Position numbers and translations under genes: made by a program. A stretch of DNA of 64,000 bases from JANNPJ01 sp035474375 (lineage in GTDB: Bacteria; Actinomycetota; Actinomycetes; Actinomycetales; Kineosporiaceae). This document shows positions 18,586-29,690 of the stretch, piece after piece. The notes below the pieces were generated by a model. That model was not told the DNA's origin. It worked only from the letters and a program-made list of their open reading frames with translations, and did no database searches. Position 1 is the stretch's first letter, and every line of letters begins with the position of its first letter. The stretch spans positions 1 through 64,000 of the forward strand of contig DATINJ010000382.1 of NCBI GenBank assembly GCA_035474375.1, read 5' to 3'.

Positions 18586-19374
18586 GTGGACATCGTGATC
18601 ACTGGCCGTCGAACCGAAGTCACAGACCGGTTCCGAAGGCTTGCGGAGGAGAAACTGGCGAAGGTTTCGCAGTTCACTCCCAGCGCGTATCGGATAGACG
18701 TCGAGCTGTCCCATGAGCGCAATCCACGACAGTCCAACACTTGCGAGCGAGTCGAGATCACGGTTCGGGACAAGGGACCGGTGATTCGGGCCGAGGCTTG
18801 CGCCGAAGACCCGCTGGCCTCGCTCGACATCGCCTTCGGCAAACTCCTTGAGCGGCTTCGTCGGATGGGGGATCGGAAGAAGGTGCACCACGGTCGGCAC
18901 GCGCCGGTGTCGGTGCGCGGAAGCAACATGCTGTCCGGATCGGTACCCGCCGGCGGTGCCGGATCGGGCGTCGGTACCGCGGTCGCCGAACGGCCTCTGG
19001 ACGACAGCGACCATGACCACGCTGGTCAGAACGGTCACGTACACAGCGACGCGAACGGAGCCCGTCGTTCCGGCGGAGTGGACGTCGAGGATCCGGCTTT
19101 CGACGACCTGGCCGATCTGGTGGGTCGCGCCGACCTTCCTGAAGGTGCCGAGGCCCTCGCGGACAGCCCGGTCGTGATCCGGACGAAGGACCACACCGCC
19201 ACCCCGATGACCATTGATCAGGCGCTCTACGAGATGGAACTTGTCGGCCACGACTTCTACCTCTTCGTGGACGCCGCGTGCGGGAAGCCGTCCGTCGTCT
19301 ATCGTCGGCGCGGATGGAACTACGGAGTGATTCGCCTGGCGGTCGAGCAGGAAGCAAAGGCCACGCCAAGCTGA
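18586..19374 (+). CDS. hpf: Long-form ribosome hibernation promoting factor
   Basis: The 262-residue protein has the HPF/RaiA ribosome-binding domain at residues 1-100 (VDIVITGRRTEVTDRFRRLAEEKL). A variable linker follows, then the C-terminal dimerisation domain at about 200-250 (TPMTIDQALYEMELVGHDFYLF). Long HPF pairs 70S ribosomes into inactive 100S dimers in stationary phase. The GTG at 18586 is chosen because AGGAGGA lies six bases upstream and the family N-terminus begins there. Neighbours comF and secA match the Rv3242c-Rv3240c order. Confidence 0.95.
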   Translation: MDIVITGRRTEVTDRFRRLAEEKLAKVSQFTPSAYRIDVELSHERNPRQSNTCERVEITVRDKGPVIRAEACAEDPLASLDIAFGKLLERLRRMGDRKKVHHGRHAPVSVRGSNMLSGSVPAGGAGSGVGTAVAERPLDDSDHDHAGQNGHVHSDANGARRSGGVDVEDPAFDDLADLVGRADLPEGAEALADSPVVIRTKDHTATPMTIDQALYEMELVGHDFYLFVDAACGKPSVVYRRRGWNYGVIRLAVEQEAKATPS

Positions 19375-19511
19375 CGAGGACAAGATCTGCTGCCCCGCGG
19401 GGCGCTGAGGCGGCGCGCCCGCCGGATTTCGATCCGGCGAGCGCGCCGTCGTCCGTTGCGGGGAGCCCGCCGACGGTCTCGGCCGTCGCTCGCGGATCTG
19501 GCCCTCGCCGG

Positions 19512-20747
19512 ATGAGCCTGCTCCAGGCCCGCCGGGTCGCCCTGGCCGCTCAAGGGTTCGGAGTCGACCGCCCCGGGGCCGGCCAGTCGCACGGAGACAC
19601 GCCGATCACGATGCGGCAGATCCAACGGGTGATCGACACCGTCGGCATTCTTCAGATCGACTCGGTGAACGTCCTGAGCCGCAGCCACTACCTGCCGGTA
19701 TTCAGCCGGCTCGGCAATTATCCGCGCGAACTGCTGGACCGCGCCTCCACGACGGCACCGCGCCGTCTGGTGGAGTACTGGGCACACGAGGCGTCGTTCG
19801 TGCCGCCGCAGACGCACCGGTTGCTGCGCTGGCGGATGGCCCGGGCGGCGGACGAGGCGTGGGGCGGGATGGCGCGGACCGCCCGCGAGCGGGCCGACCT
19901 GACCGACGTGGTGCGCGCCGTGATGGCCGAGCACGGGCCCTTGACGGCCGCCGCCGCTGAGCGCTTGATCGGTGACGACCGGCCGCGCGAGCGCAACGGT
20001 CAGTGGGGCTGGAACTGGAGCGACGTCAAGCGGGTGATCGAGTTCCTGTTCTGGTCCGGGGAACTCTCGTCGGCGGGTCGGACCAGCCAGTTCGAGCGCC
20101 GGTACGCACTGCCCGAGCGGGTGTTGCCGGCTGCGGTGGCCTCCGCTCCGGATCCGGACCCGGACGACGCCCGGCGAGATCTGGTCCGGATCGCCGCTCG
20201 TGCGCTCGGCATCGCCAGTGAGAAGTGCCTGCGGGACTACTTCCGCCTCAAGCCCGGCGAGGCGCGGGCCGCGATCGCCGATCTGGTGGCGGCCGGTGAG
20301 CTGATCCCGACCACGGTGGAGGGCTGGGACCGGCCCACCTATCTGCATCCGCAGGCCCGGCTGCCCCGGCGGATCACCGCTCGGGCCTTGCTGAGCCCGT
20401 TCGACTCGCTGGTCTGGGAGCGGCCTCGCACCGAGGCGCTGTGGAACTTTCGGCTGCGGCTGGAGATCTACACTCCGGCGGCCAAGCGGGTGCACGGCTA
20501 CTACGTGCTGCCGTTTCTGCTCGGTGACCAGTTGGTGGGTCGGGTGGATCTGAAGGCCGATCGGGCACCCGGGGGCGGCGGGGCGCTGCTGGTCCGCGCG
20601 TCCTGGGTGGAGCCCGGCATCCCCCCCGAAGCGGTGGCCCCGGAACTAGCCGAGGAGCTGGATCTGATGGCCGAGTGGCTGGAGCTGGACGAGGTACGGA
20701 TCGCCTCGGTCGGTACGTTGGCGCCCGCCCTGCAAAACCTGCGCTGA
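19512..20747 (+). CDS. YcaQ/AlkX-like winged-helix DNA glycosylase
   Basis: This 411-residue protein belongs to the HTH_42 family. It shows the catalytic-type motif Q-I-D at residues 48-50 (GILQIDSVNVLSRSHY), followed by the LVEYWAHEASFVP segment and winged-helix repeats. The QxD form is that of E. coli YcaQ, which unhooks DNA interstrand crosslinks. ATG 19512 is chosen because the longer frame overlaps hpf by about 100 bp and the added residues look like non-coding sequence. It probably acts in repair of bulky or crosslinked bases. Confidence 0.82.
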   Translation: MSLLQARRVALAAQGFGVDRPGAGQSHGDTPITMRQIQRVIDTVGILQIDSVNVLSRSHYLPVFSRLGNYPRELLDRASTTAPRRLVEYWAHEASFVPPQTHRLLRWRMARAADEAWGGMARTARERADLTDVVRAVMAEHGPLTAAAAERLIGDDRPRERNGQWGWNWSDVKRVIEFLFWSGELSSAGRTSQFERRYALPERVLPAAVASAPDPDPDDARRDLVRIAARALGIASEKCLRDYFRLKPGEARAAIADLVAAGELIPTTVEGWDRPTYLHPQARLPRRITARALLSPFDSLVWERPRTEALWNFRLRLEIYTPAAKRVHGYYVLPFLLGDQLVGRVDLKADRAPGGGGALLVRASWVEPGIPPEAVAPELAEELDLMAEWLELDEVRIASVGTLAPALQNLR

Positions 20748-20771
20748 GCGGGCTGATCTCCTCGCGGCTGG

Positions 20772-20835
20772 TGATCGCCAGCCGTGCCCACTTAGGTGCC
20801 CTTCGTCGGCGCTAAAGCGGGCACACCTGGCGATC
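20772..20835. repeat. GATC-bounded palindromic repeat, copy 4
   Basis: Arms open TGATCGCCAGCCGTGCCC (20772-20789) and close at 20819-20835 with two mismatches over 17 bases. The first arm is identical for 18 bases to the copy at 7281. It lies between convergent genes. Confidence 0.65.
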
Positions 20836-20860
20836 TTGGCGGTGCGGCGGGGCTATTCCG

Positions 20861-20902
20861 GCCGGTTGGCGGTTAGCGGCCGGTCGCCGGTTGGCGGCTA
20901 GC
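20861..20902. repeat. Two 17-bp direct repeats
   Basis: GCCGGTTGGCGGTTAGC (20861-20877) and GCCGGTTGGCGGCTAGC (20886-20902) differ at one base and are spaced 25 bp start to start, immediately before a stop codon on the minus strand. Confidence 0.7.
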
Positions 20903-20904
20903 AG

Positions 20905-21501
20905 TTAGGGGGACGGCGGATCGCTGCTCAAGCGGGCATGCAGGTGTTCGTCGGAACGGCGGCCGTCCACCGGGTAGCGCATCGCCGAGCGCATCACGCC
21001 CTCTGCCGAGTAGCCGGCCCGCTTGGCCACGCTGCAGGACCGCTCGTTCTCCACCGCGTGATAAAGCTCGACCCGATGCCAATCGAGCCGGTCGAAGACC
21101 AGCCGGGTCGCCGTCCGCAGCGCGCCGGAGGCCAGACCCCGACCGCGGCCTTCCGGTAGCAGCCAGTAGCCGACGGATCCGGTGCCGATCTCCGCGTCGA
21201 TCAGACCGAACCGTACCGAGCCGACGATCTGCCGGCTCGGATCGCAGATCGCCCAGGCGGCGCCCCGGCCCTGCTGCCACTGATCGGACCAGGTGAGCAG
21301 GGCTGCCAGGGCGTCCCGCCGGTCGTCGATCAGCTGCCCGGCGTACTGCCGGACCAGGGCGTCGCGCATTCCGATCACCATGTCGGGGGCGTCGCTCGTG
21401 CTCCACGGCCGGAGCCGGTAGCCAGCGGTCAGCTCGAGTTGAGGTTGCCGGCGTCCGCTCATCGAAGGGATTCCATCACTGGATGGCCGCAGCTGTTGCA
21501 T
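20905..21501 (-). CDS. GNAT-family N-acetyltransferase (RimJ/RimL-like)
   Basis: The 198-residue protein shows the acetyl-CoA binding loop EGRGRGLASGALR and the RimJ/RimL-like pattern YRLRPWSTSDAPDM and VEN.RSCSVAKRAGYSAEG. Substrates may be protein N-termini or amino groups of small molecules. It starts 12 bp after the stop of a double-domain acetyltransferase gene, so the two form an operon. ATG 21462 (MSGRRQPQ) is an alternative start. Confidence 0.85.
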   Translation of the reverse strand: MQQLRPSSDGIPSMSGRRQPQLELTAGYRLRPWSTSDAPDMVIGMRDALVRQYAGQLIDDRRDALAALLTWSDQWQQGRGAAWAICDPSRQIVGSVRFGLIDAEIGTGSVGYWLLPEGRGRGLASGALRTATRLVFDRLDWHRVELYHAVENERSCSVAKRAGYSAEGVMRSAMRYPVDGRRSDEHLHARLSSDPPSP

Positions 21502-21513
21502 CGGGTCCGGTGC

Positions 21514-22671
21514 TCAGCGCACCGCAGGCAGTTCGTCGGCGAGCAGATCGAAGCGCAGATGGTCGCTTCGGGTTCCGTCGCGGCGCAGGTTCCCGTCCCG
21601 ATCTCGACCGGAGAAGGTGAAGCCTGCCTTCTCGGCCACCCGCTGGGAGGCGAGGTTGTCGACGTCCGTGCGGATCAGAATTCGGTCCAGGCCAAGACCA
21701 CCGTCCTCCTCGGGCAACAGCGCATGCCGGGCCACGAGTTGAACTCCTTCCGTGATCACCCCACGACCGCGGGCGTCCGGATGCGTCCAGTAGCCGATCT
21801 CGCCCTGTGGATCGTTCGGGTCGCGGATGAATAGCGCCAGGTCGGCGAGCAGTCGGTCGTCATCGGGATCGGCGACCACCCACTGCACCCCGCGACCGGC
21901 GGCCTGCTCGGCGCGAATCTGTTCCAGGTGCTGGCGGGCGTGGATCTCGGAGTAGTCGTCCGGCAATCCGGCCAGCCAGTGCCGGGTCTGCGGATCCCGG
22001 CAGGCCTCGACCATCCGGGGCACGTCCTGCTCGCGGTGCGCGCGCAGCACGGTCGTCTTGCCGATCACCGGGGCCGGGTCGTACCAGGGGTGCACCGGCT
22101 GCAACCGGGTATTGCGAGTGATCGCGGCCAGCCAGCCGTCGACCAGGTTGCCGCGTTGCTCCAGCAGGCCGGGCACCACGGCGTCCACCCGGAACCCGAC
22201 TGCCCAGGCGACCCGCCGACTCGCCCAGTTACCCACCTGAGCCCGCCAATGGACGACGTCGATCCTGGCGTCGTGGAACCCCCAGGGCAGGACGAGTCGC
22301 AGCGCCCGGGTCATCAACCCCTGGCCGCGGGCCCCAGCCGCGAGCGAGAAGCCCACCTCGGCCTGCCTGGCGTGTTGCGGGCGGAGGTTCACGTCACCGA
22401 TCAAGCGGCCGTTGTGCTCGATGCCGAACTGATAGCGGCTACCGTCGGACCAGCCGGCTTCGTTCAGTGCCAGCCAGCCCTCGGCGTGCTTGCGCTCGTA
22501 CGGTTGCGGAAGCGATGACCACTGACTGATCAGCGGGTCGTTGGAGATCTCGACGATGGCGTCGAGATCTTCGGTGCGGAACCCACGCAGCGTGACAACG
22601 CCGTCGGTCAGGGTGGGAATCGGGCCGTGGAAAGCGCCGGGCGGGGAGCTCACCACAGGAGCCTGACGCAC
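21514..22671 (-). CDS. Tandem GNAT acetyltransferase
   Basis: Two complete GNAT domains lie in one 385-residue chain. The first (about 20-180) has the AAGARGQGLMTRALR loop and the second (about 205-380) has HPDARGRGVITEGVQL. Each has the RimL-type QVGN/DVDN.AS.RVA.KAGF signature. Substrates are unknown. The GTG start at 22671 gives a short Pro-rich leader. Together with the downstream gene, three GNAT domains are produced from one transcript. Confidence 0.85.
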   Translation of the reverse strand: MRQAPVVSSPPGAFHGPIPTLTDGVVTLRGFRTEDLDAIVEISNDPLISQWSSLPQPYERKHAEGWLALNEAGWSDGSRYQFGIEHNGRLIGDVNLRPQHARQAEVGFSLAAGARGQGLMTRALRLVLPWGFHDARIDVVHWRAQVGNWASRRVAWAVGFRVDAVVPGLLEQRGNLVDGWLAAITRNTRLQPVHPWYDPAPVIGKTTVLRAHREQDVPRMVEACRDPQTRHWLAGLPDDYSEIHARQHLEQIRAEQAAGRGVQWVVADPDDDRLLADLALFIRDPNDPQGEIGYWTHPDARGRGVITEGVQLVARHALLPEEDGGLGLDRILIRTDVDNLASQRVAEKAGFTFSGRDRDGNLRRDGTRSDHLRFDLLADELPAVR

Positions 22672-22825
22672 CGTTCGGGCGTCGGCAAACGCGTTTCGTT
22701 GCCAAGCTGTCTACGATGGCCTGTGGCATGTACGGGCACGGCTGGATGCCGCCGTTCGTCATGCCTATAGCGGCGGTGCGATTCGACCGCAGATCGCACA
22801 GTTCAATGACTTGGGAGAACACCCC

Positions 22826-25540
<2,715 letters not shown>

Positions 25541-25545
25541 AACAG

Positions 25546-25583
25546 TGATCGGGGCGAACGGTTCGACCGTCTCGCCCTGATCA
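25546..25583. terminator. GATC-bounded palindrome (copy 5), secA terminator
   Basis: TGATCGGGGCGA pairs with TCGCCCTGATCA with one mismatch, continuing into an ACGG/CCGT stem, five bases after the secA stop. It shares the GATC ends with four other palindromes here. Confidence 0.6.
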
Positions 25584-25599
25584 TCCGGTTTCTCCCGCT

Positions 25600-25633
25600 G
25601 GGCCGCGCAGACTCTCACCCGTCTGCGCGGCCC
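25600..25633. terminator. Perfect 13-bp hairpin downstream of secA
   Basis: GGGCCGCGCAGAC (25600-25612) pairs perfectly with 25621-25633 around an 8-base loop. There is no T-tract. It is a second transcription stop or RNA-stabilising hairpin. Confidence 0.55.
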
Positions 25634-25712
25634 TGTCACTCTCCAGGCCGATCGATTCGGCCGGCCGACCTGCCGATCTCATTGCCACGGGCAATTGAGG
25701 GGCGGTCGATAC

Positions 25713-26744
25713 ATGTCGCGTCAGCGACGGATCAAGGCATTGCTGTGTACCGGAATTGGCGCTTTGGCGGTGGCGATCGCGGCTGTGCCCGTCGGCGGGA
25801 CCGCGACCGCCTCGACCGTTTCCAGCGGTGCCGGCGCGATCACCCAGTACGGCACGGTGGTCTTCGTTCCGGACGGAGACACGATCGATGTCAAGATCGA
25901 CGACGTCCCGGCGGATTCTGGCCGGGAAGGCACCCGAATCCGGTTCCTGGCGACGCAGGCCATGGAGATTTACGAATATCACCACGACCTGACCAAGTCC
26001 ACGGGTGAGTGCCATGCGGTCGAGGCCGCCGTACGGCTCAAGGAATTGCTCTTCAAGGCGGACGGCAGCGGCCGACGAGTGCGGTTGACCGCCCGGGACG
26101 CCAGCAGTAGCAACCTCGGCCGGGAGTCGCGCTTCGTCGCCACCCGGACGGCAGAGGGCAGCTGGGAGGACGTCGGAACGGTGCTGGTGCGTGAGGGCCA
26201 GGTGATCCCGAGCTACCAGAAAGTGGAATACACCTATAACCAGGTCTATCGGCAGCTCTCGCAAGCGGCTGCTGCCGCGGGAGTTGGCCTCTGGGACACA
26301 AACTTCTGCGGCGCCGGCCCGGCCGCCAACCTGTCTGTTCGAGTCAAGTGGGACGCCGACGGGGATGACTCGACCAACGTCAACGGCGAGTACGTGAAGA
26401 TCACCAACCACGGCTCGGTCGCGGTGAAGCTGGAAGGCTGGTGGGTGCGGGACTCCGCCACCCGAAAGCTAGCCACCCCGGAGCGGACGCGGCGGGGCTT
26501 CATCTTTCCCAGTGGGGCAAAGGTGGCCGCTGGTTCGTCGGTGTACGTGCATGACGGGAAGGCGCCGGCTGCTCCCGCCGCTCGGCATTACTATGCCGGC
26601 CTCAGCGCGCCTATCTTTGAAAACGTTACCTCCAAGCCGGTTTACCTGGGCGACGGCGCTTACTTGTTCGATCCACAAGGGGACTTGCGGGGCTGGCAGC
26701 AATACCCTTGCGTGTCCACGAAACTGCACGCTTGTACGCGATGA
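25713..26744 (+). CDS. Secreted SNase-like protein with lamin-tail domain
   Basis: The 343-residue protein has an N-terminal signal peptide with an Ala-rich core and an SNase-like domain at about 45-195 (VPDGDTIDVK, IRFLATQAMEI). A lamin-tail domain follows at about 210-320 (NVNGEYVKITNHGSVAVKLEGWWVRD). ATG 25713 follows GAGGGG at nine bases. Relative to staphylococcal nuclease the Arg35 and Glu43 equivalents are kept but the Asp40 calcium ligand is Gln. It could be an extracellular nuclease or only a nucleic-acid-binding protein. Confidence 0.8.
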   Translation: MSRQRRIKALLCTGIGALAVAIAAVPVGGTATASTVSSGAGAITQYGTVVFVPDGDTIDVKIDDVPADSGREGTRIRFLATQAMEIYEYHHDLTKSTGECHAVEAAVRLKELLFKADGSGRRVRLTARDASSSNLGRESRFVATRTAEGSWEDVGTVLVREGQVIPSYQKVEYTYNQVYRQLSQAAAAAGVGLWDTNFCGAGPAANLSVRVKWDADGDDSTNVNGEYVKITNHGSVAVKLEGWWVRDSATRKLATPERTRRGFIFPSGAKVAAGSSVYVHDGKAPAAPAARHYYAGLSAPIFENVTSKPVYLGDGAYLFDPQGDLRGWQQYPCVSTKLHACTR

Positions 26745-26750
26745 ACCCCA

Positions 26751-26844
26751 ATGATTGCCGTGCTGCTCGGTCGGGATGATGGCCGTGCTGCCCGGTCTGC
26801 ACAATTGTCGTGCTGTTCGGTCGGGATGATTGCCGTGCCTAACC
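26751..26844. repeat. 25-bp tandem repeat array between convergent genes
   Basis: Three full units start at 26751, 26776 and 26801, and a fourth partial unit at 26826 runs into the stop codon of the minus-strand gene. Units share a GCCGTGCTG core and a CGGTCGGG end. Periodicity is exactly 25 bp with a few substitutions. Confidence 0.85.
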
Positions 26845-27441
26845 GATCTCCAGTTCGGTGACTCGCCAGCGACCGTGTAGGCCCTCCATCCGGAATGCGA
26901 CTGCGCGAACCCGATCGGGTTCGGCAATGACGGCACTGACCTCGCATACCCCGGCCCGGGGGGCGCAGGCGACCAAGGCGCGAACCCGAGGCTTGGACGC
27001 CGTGGCGATTCCCCGTCTGGCTCTGGCTGTCAGGGCTCCCCGACGCACGAGGATGGCGTGCACCTCCGGGGTGGTCCAACGCACCAACTGCCCGGCCGAG
27101 CGCAGCCCGCCCGCCACCTCCATGGCGGCCTGGATGAACGTGGCGGCCCAAAGCTTCGGCTCAGGAAGCAAAGCCGCACGGTCTGGTTTCCGCTTGGCTG
27201 TCGCCTGGGCGACCGGCTGCTCGGATGCGCTGAGGTCGACAGCTTCGGTTGGTAGTGCCAGCGCCAGCGTTCCCTGGGTGTGCGCCGTAGTAGTCGTTCG
27301 GTCGTATCGGAAAACTCTTGAAGCGGAACGTGGTTCGTGTTTCGGAACGGCGGAGCGGCGGAGCCGGGGTAGGGTCGGATTGGCGGCGATGCCAGGAGTG
27401 CTTTCGGGTGGTCGGGTGACCGGTAGTGCCGAACTCATCAT
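26839..27441 (-). CDS. Rv3235 family protein
   Basis: This 200-residue basic protein has a variable N-terminal half and a conserved C-terminal domain (WAATFIQAAMEVAGGLRSAGQLVRWTTPEVHAIL, then a VCEVSAVI...RVRAVAFRMEG region) characteristic of the actinobacterial Rv3235 family. The function is unknown. The start ATG overlaps the stop of the upstream LysM gene (ATGA), so the two are coupled; a longer frame to 27705 lies inside that gene and is rejected. Its stop codon lies inside the 25-bp repeat array. Confidence 0.8.
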   Translation of the reverse strand: MMSSALPVTRPPESTPGIAANPTLPRLRRSAVPKHEPRSASRVFRYDRTTTTAHTQGTLALALPTEAVDLSASEQPVAQATAKRKPDRAALLPEPKLWAATFIQAAMEVAGGLRSAGQLVRWTTPEVHAILVRRGALTARARRGIATASKPRVRALVACAPRAGVCEVSAVIAEPDRVRAVAFRMEGLHGRWRVTELEIG

Positions 27442-28475
27442 CCACCTCGATTCTCGGAGTCGGCCGTAACACTGGTTCCAGTAGAGGTTTTCGCATCGTC
27501 TCGGGAGCCGGACCGGGCGGCTGGTCCAGCTCGATGGCGGCCGAGGTGAGCGTCCGATGCGGGTGGACGCAGCCGCTCCCCAGGAACGAGATAGTCGGGG
27601 TCGTTGCCGATTACAGCTCGATTCGCGGTGAACCAATGTGGCCAGTCGCGGGCGATCTCTGCGTTCGTCGCCGTCGGGCCGAGGTGGTGTTCGGCGACGC
27701 TCCACAGCGTGTCGCCGCGGCGCACGACGACCTCGTCATCGCTCGTGGACGGCTTCCTCGTGGACGACTCGCTCGCGGCCGGCGCTCTCGTCGGCGGCCT
27801 TCTCGTGGGCGACGTGCTTGTGGGTGGCGTGCTTGTGGATGGCTCGCTCGTGGGCGACGTGCTTGTGGACGGCTCGCTCGTGGGCGATGCGGGTCTGGGC
27901 GGACGGTTCGGGATCCATCCCGGAAGCAGTTCGGATTGCGGTGCTGGGGTCGGGGCGAGGCCGCGAGTGATGGGTCGAACAGTGGCGGCGGCTACCGGAG
28001 CCCAGGCTGGGGATAGTCCTTCGGTAAGGAGCGGTTGTGCGCCACGGGTTCGAGTGGCTACCAGTTCCGAGGCCGGGTGCCGGGCGCTCGCGTGCGCGGT
28101 GGCAGGACCGGCCGCGATGGCGACCCCGAGCACCGCAGCGACGGCGTTGCGCAGTGCTTTGGGCGCCAGTACGCGGGCGGTGCTGGTCACGGTGGTGCCG
28201 ACGGCCGAGGATCTGGACCCGAGTGCCGCCAGCACGCTGAGAAGCAGGGCGCTGAGCAACCAGAGCGAGATGGCCAAGGCCACAGAACCGCAGATGGCGG
28301 CCAGTGCCTGGTCGACGCTGGCCGGACCGGGTTCAAGCACCGAGCGCCAGGCGGACTCGCTCACCGACATGAGTTGCAGGCAGAGCATCGCCAGCAGGGC
28401 GAGTCCCGAGCCGGTAAGGGCTAGCCCGCGAGTTCGGGGCGCGGAGAGTGGTTGACGAATCTGAGGTGAGTTCAC
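27438..28475 (-). CDS. Membrane-anchored LysM domain protein
   Basis: The 345-residue protein has two or three membrane segments in its first 130 residues, then a Pro/Ser/Thr-rich linker with 5-residue repeats. A single LysM domain follows (VVVRRGDTLWSVAEHHLG... DPDYLVPGERLRPP). LysM binds N-acetylglucosamine in peptidoglycan, so this is likely a cell-wall-binding protein on the outer face. GTG 28475 is chosen because GGAGGAG lies just upstream; the longer frame to 28763 overlaps the divergent gene. Confidence 0.85.
   Translation of the reverse strand: MNSPQIRQPLSAPRTRGLALTGSGLALLAMLCLQLMSVSESAWRSVLEPGPASVDQALAAICGSVALAISLWLLSALLLSVLAALGSRSSAVGTTVTSTARVLAPKALRNAVAAVLGVAIAAGPATAHASARHPASELVATRTRGAQPLLTEGLSPAWAPVAAATVRPITRGLAPTPAPQSELLPGWIPNRPPRPASPTSEPSTSTSPTSEPSTSTPPTSTSPTRRPPTRAPAASESSTRKPSTSDDEVVVRRGDTLWSVAEHHLGPTATNAEIARDWPHWFTANRAVIGNDPDYLVPGERLRPPASDAHLGRHRAGPAARSGSRDDAKTSTGTSVTADSENRGG
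27758..27892 (-). repeat. 15-bp coding repeats in the LysM linker
   Basis: About nine 15-bp units encode 5-residue blocks such as EPSTS and SPTS-T. Two units are identical on the DNA level (27803 and 27848). The boundaries are approximate. Confidence 0.75.
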
Positions 28476-28577
28476 GTCTCCTCCGGCCCTTGGCTGACGC
28501 TGTTCCAGCACTTGATGTCGTTTGATGCCTTTTAGTGTCGCTTGATGCAAGTGATGGCGTCCAGTGCTGCGTCGAAT

Positions 28578-28587
28578 CTGTGGATAA
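28578..28587 (-). promoter_or_regulatory. TTATCCACAG box in a divergent promoter
   Basis: A perfect TTATCCACAG on the minus strand, containing the DnaA-box consensus TTATCCACA. It lies 102 bp before the LysM start and 38 bp before the plus-strand start at 28626. Confidence 0.5.
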
Positions 28588-28613
28588 GTCCCAAACGGTG
28601 GGTGCGAGACGGC

Positions 28614-28619
28614 TAGCGT
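28614..28619 (+). promoter_or_regulatory. -10 element for the 28626 gene
   Basis: TAGCGT is six bases before the ATG, identical in sequence and spacing to the purC element. The mRNA is probably leaderless. Confidence 0.5.
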
Positions 28620-28625
28620 CAGCAG

Positions 28626-29174
28626 ATGCGTTGGGAGCGACTGTTCGACGATCTCGAGGCGCAGTTGGAGGCAGAGGAACGCACTGCTGCCGAGGGTGAG
28701 ATCGCCGATCTCGTCCGTGCTGAGCGCGCACGCCTGGCTGTCGTCGATCGATTGAAAGCCCACCTCGGTGAGCCGCTCACCTGGGCATTGGTCACCGGTG
28801 AACCGGCATTGACCGGTCGATTGCTGGACGTCGGTGCCGACTGGGTGCTGGTCGCGACGGCAAGCGGGGAGTCGCTGATCCCGATCGGCGCGGTCCAGTC
28901 CATCACTGGGTTGTCCCGGTTCACTGCGCCGGAGGCCGGCGAGGTCGCGCGACGACTGGGGATCGGAGTGATCCTGCGTGGGTTGTCCCGTGACCGCGCT
29001 GTGGTTGGGATCCGGCTAAAGGGAGACCAGCGAGTGACCGGAACCATCGACCGGGTCGGGGTCGATCACTGCGATCTCGCCGTCCACCCGGAGGACGAAC
29101 CCCGCCGCGAACGCGCGGTGCGTGAGGTGCGCTGCGTGCTGCTGCCCGCCATCGTCGGGGTCAGCGTTCGCTGA
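28626..29174 (+). CDS. Conserved actinobacterial protein of unknown function
   Basis: The 182-residue soluble protein starts with an acidic helical region (MRWERLFDDLEAQLEAEE). A beta-rich domain follows with repeated GRLLDVGADWVLVATASGESLIPIGAV-like strands, as in a small barrel. I recognise it as a conserved neighbour of the LysM/Rv3235 region in actinobacteria but know no function. It is divergent from the LysM gene and has a leaderless-type promoter beside a TTATCCACAG box. Confidence 0.7.
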   Translation: MRWERLFDDLEAQLEAEERTAAEGEIADLVRAERARLAVVDRLKAHLGEPLTWALVTGEPALTGRLLDVGADWVLVATASGESLIPIGAVQSITGLSRFTAPEAGEVARRLGIGVILRGLSRDRAVVGIRLKGDQRVTGTIDRVGVDHCDLAVHPEDEPRRERAVREVRCVLLPAIVGVSVR

Positions 29175-29298
29175 CGCGGCCGGTGAGATTCGACCCGAGT
29201 CTCCGGGCGGGTCGCTTCGGGCGGGTGGGTCCGGGGGTGGGCTCGGGACGTGGGCTCGGGGCGGTGGGCTGGGGGAGTATGGGCTGCGGCGCAGTGGA

Positions 29299-29535
29299 TC
29301 AGGCGTCGTCCGCGTGATCCTCGACCGCCGTTGGCCGGGACCGGACCATGTCCCGGGTCTCGGCGTACTTCCGCTGGATGTAGTTCTCCAGTTCGGTGGC
29401 TTCCACTCGCCACTGGCCTCGGCCGCCTACCTGAATCGCCGGTAAATCGCCGCTGTGGACCAGCGTGTAGGCCTGCCTCGCCGAGATGTTCAGCATCTCC
29501 GCGACATCCGCCAGTTGAAGAAAGCGGGGTTCCAC
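29299..29535 (-). CDS. Small excisionase-type helix-turn-helix protein
   Basis: The 78-residue protein has a MerR/excisionase-like winged HTH (FLQLADVAEMLNISARQAYTLVHSGDLPAIQVGGRGQWRVEATELENYI), similar to BldC-type and Xis-type regulators. AGGAGGG lies six bases before its GTG start. There is no integrase nearby, so it is more likely a chromosomal regulator than a phage excisionase. It lies 78 bp from the paired TTATCCACAG boxes and is divergent from the CpaB/CpaE-like operon, making it a candidate regulator of that operon. Confidence 0.8.
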   Translation of the reverse strand: MEPRFLQLADVAEMLNISARQAYTLVHSGDLPAIQVGGRGQWRVEATELENYIQRKYAETRDMVRSRPTAVEDHADDA

Positions 29536-29613
29536 GCAGCCCTCCTGTGATTTCGGCCGAGCGAATACTCGGTTCCGGCAAGTGTGGCACGCAGGGTTGT
29601 CGGCCGTGTCGAG

Positions 29614-29650
29614 TTATCCACAGGCCAGAGGACCGGCGGTTTATCCACAG
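29614..29650 (+). promoter_or_regulatory. Two TTATCCACAG boxes upstream of the CpaB/CpaE-like operon
   Basis: Perfect copies at 29614-29623 and 29641-29650 in direct orientation, 27 bp start to start. They precede a TATTCT hexamer at 29679. Confidence 0.55.
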
Positions 29651-29678
29651 TTCCCGGAATGGCTGTCCCGAAGGTCCG

Positions 29679-29684
29679 TATTCT
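29679..29684 (+). promoter_or_regulatory. -10-like element before a 37-codon ORF
   Basis: TATTCT followed by six bases and the ATG at 29691. The pattern matches other leaderless starts in the window. Confidence 0.4.
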
Positions 29685-29690
29685 GCCAAC

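Noticed and set aside
26839..27705. Long version (288 residues) of the Rv3235-like protein
   Set aside because: The extra N-terminus lies inside the LysM gene; the ATGA overlap at 27438-27441 marks the start.
29299..29535. Phage excisionase and a prophage remnant
   Set aside because: No integrase, attachment site or phage genes are nearby; the protein fits a chromosomal HTH regulator.
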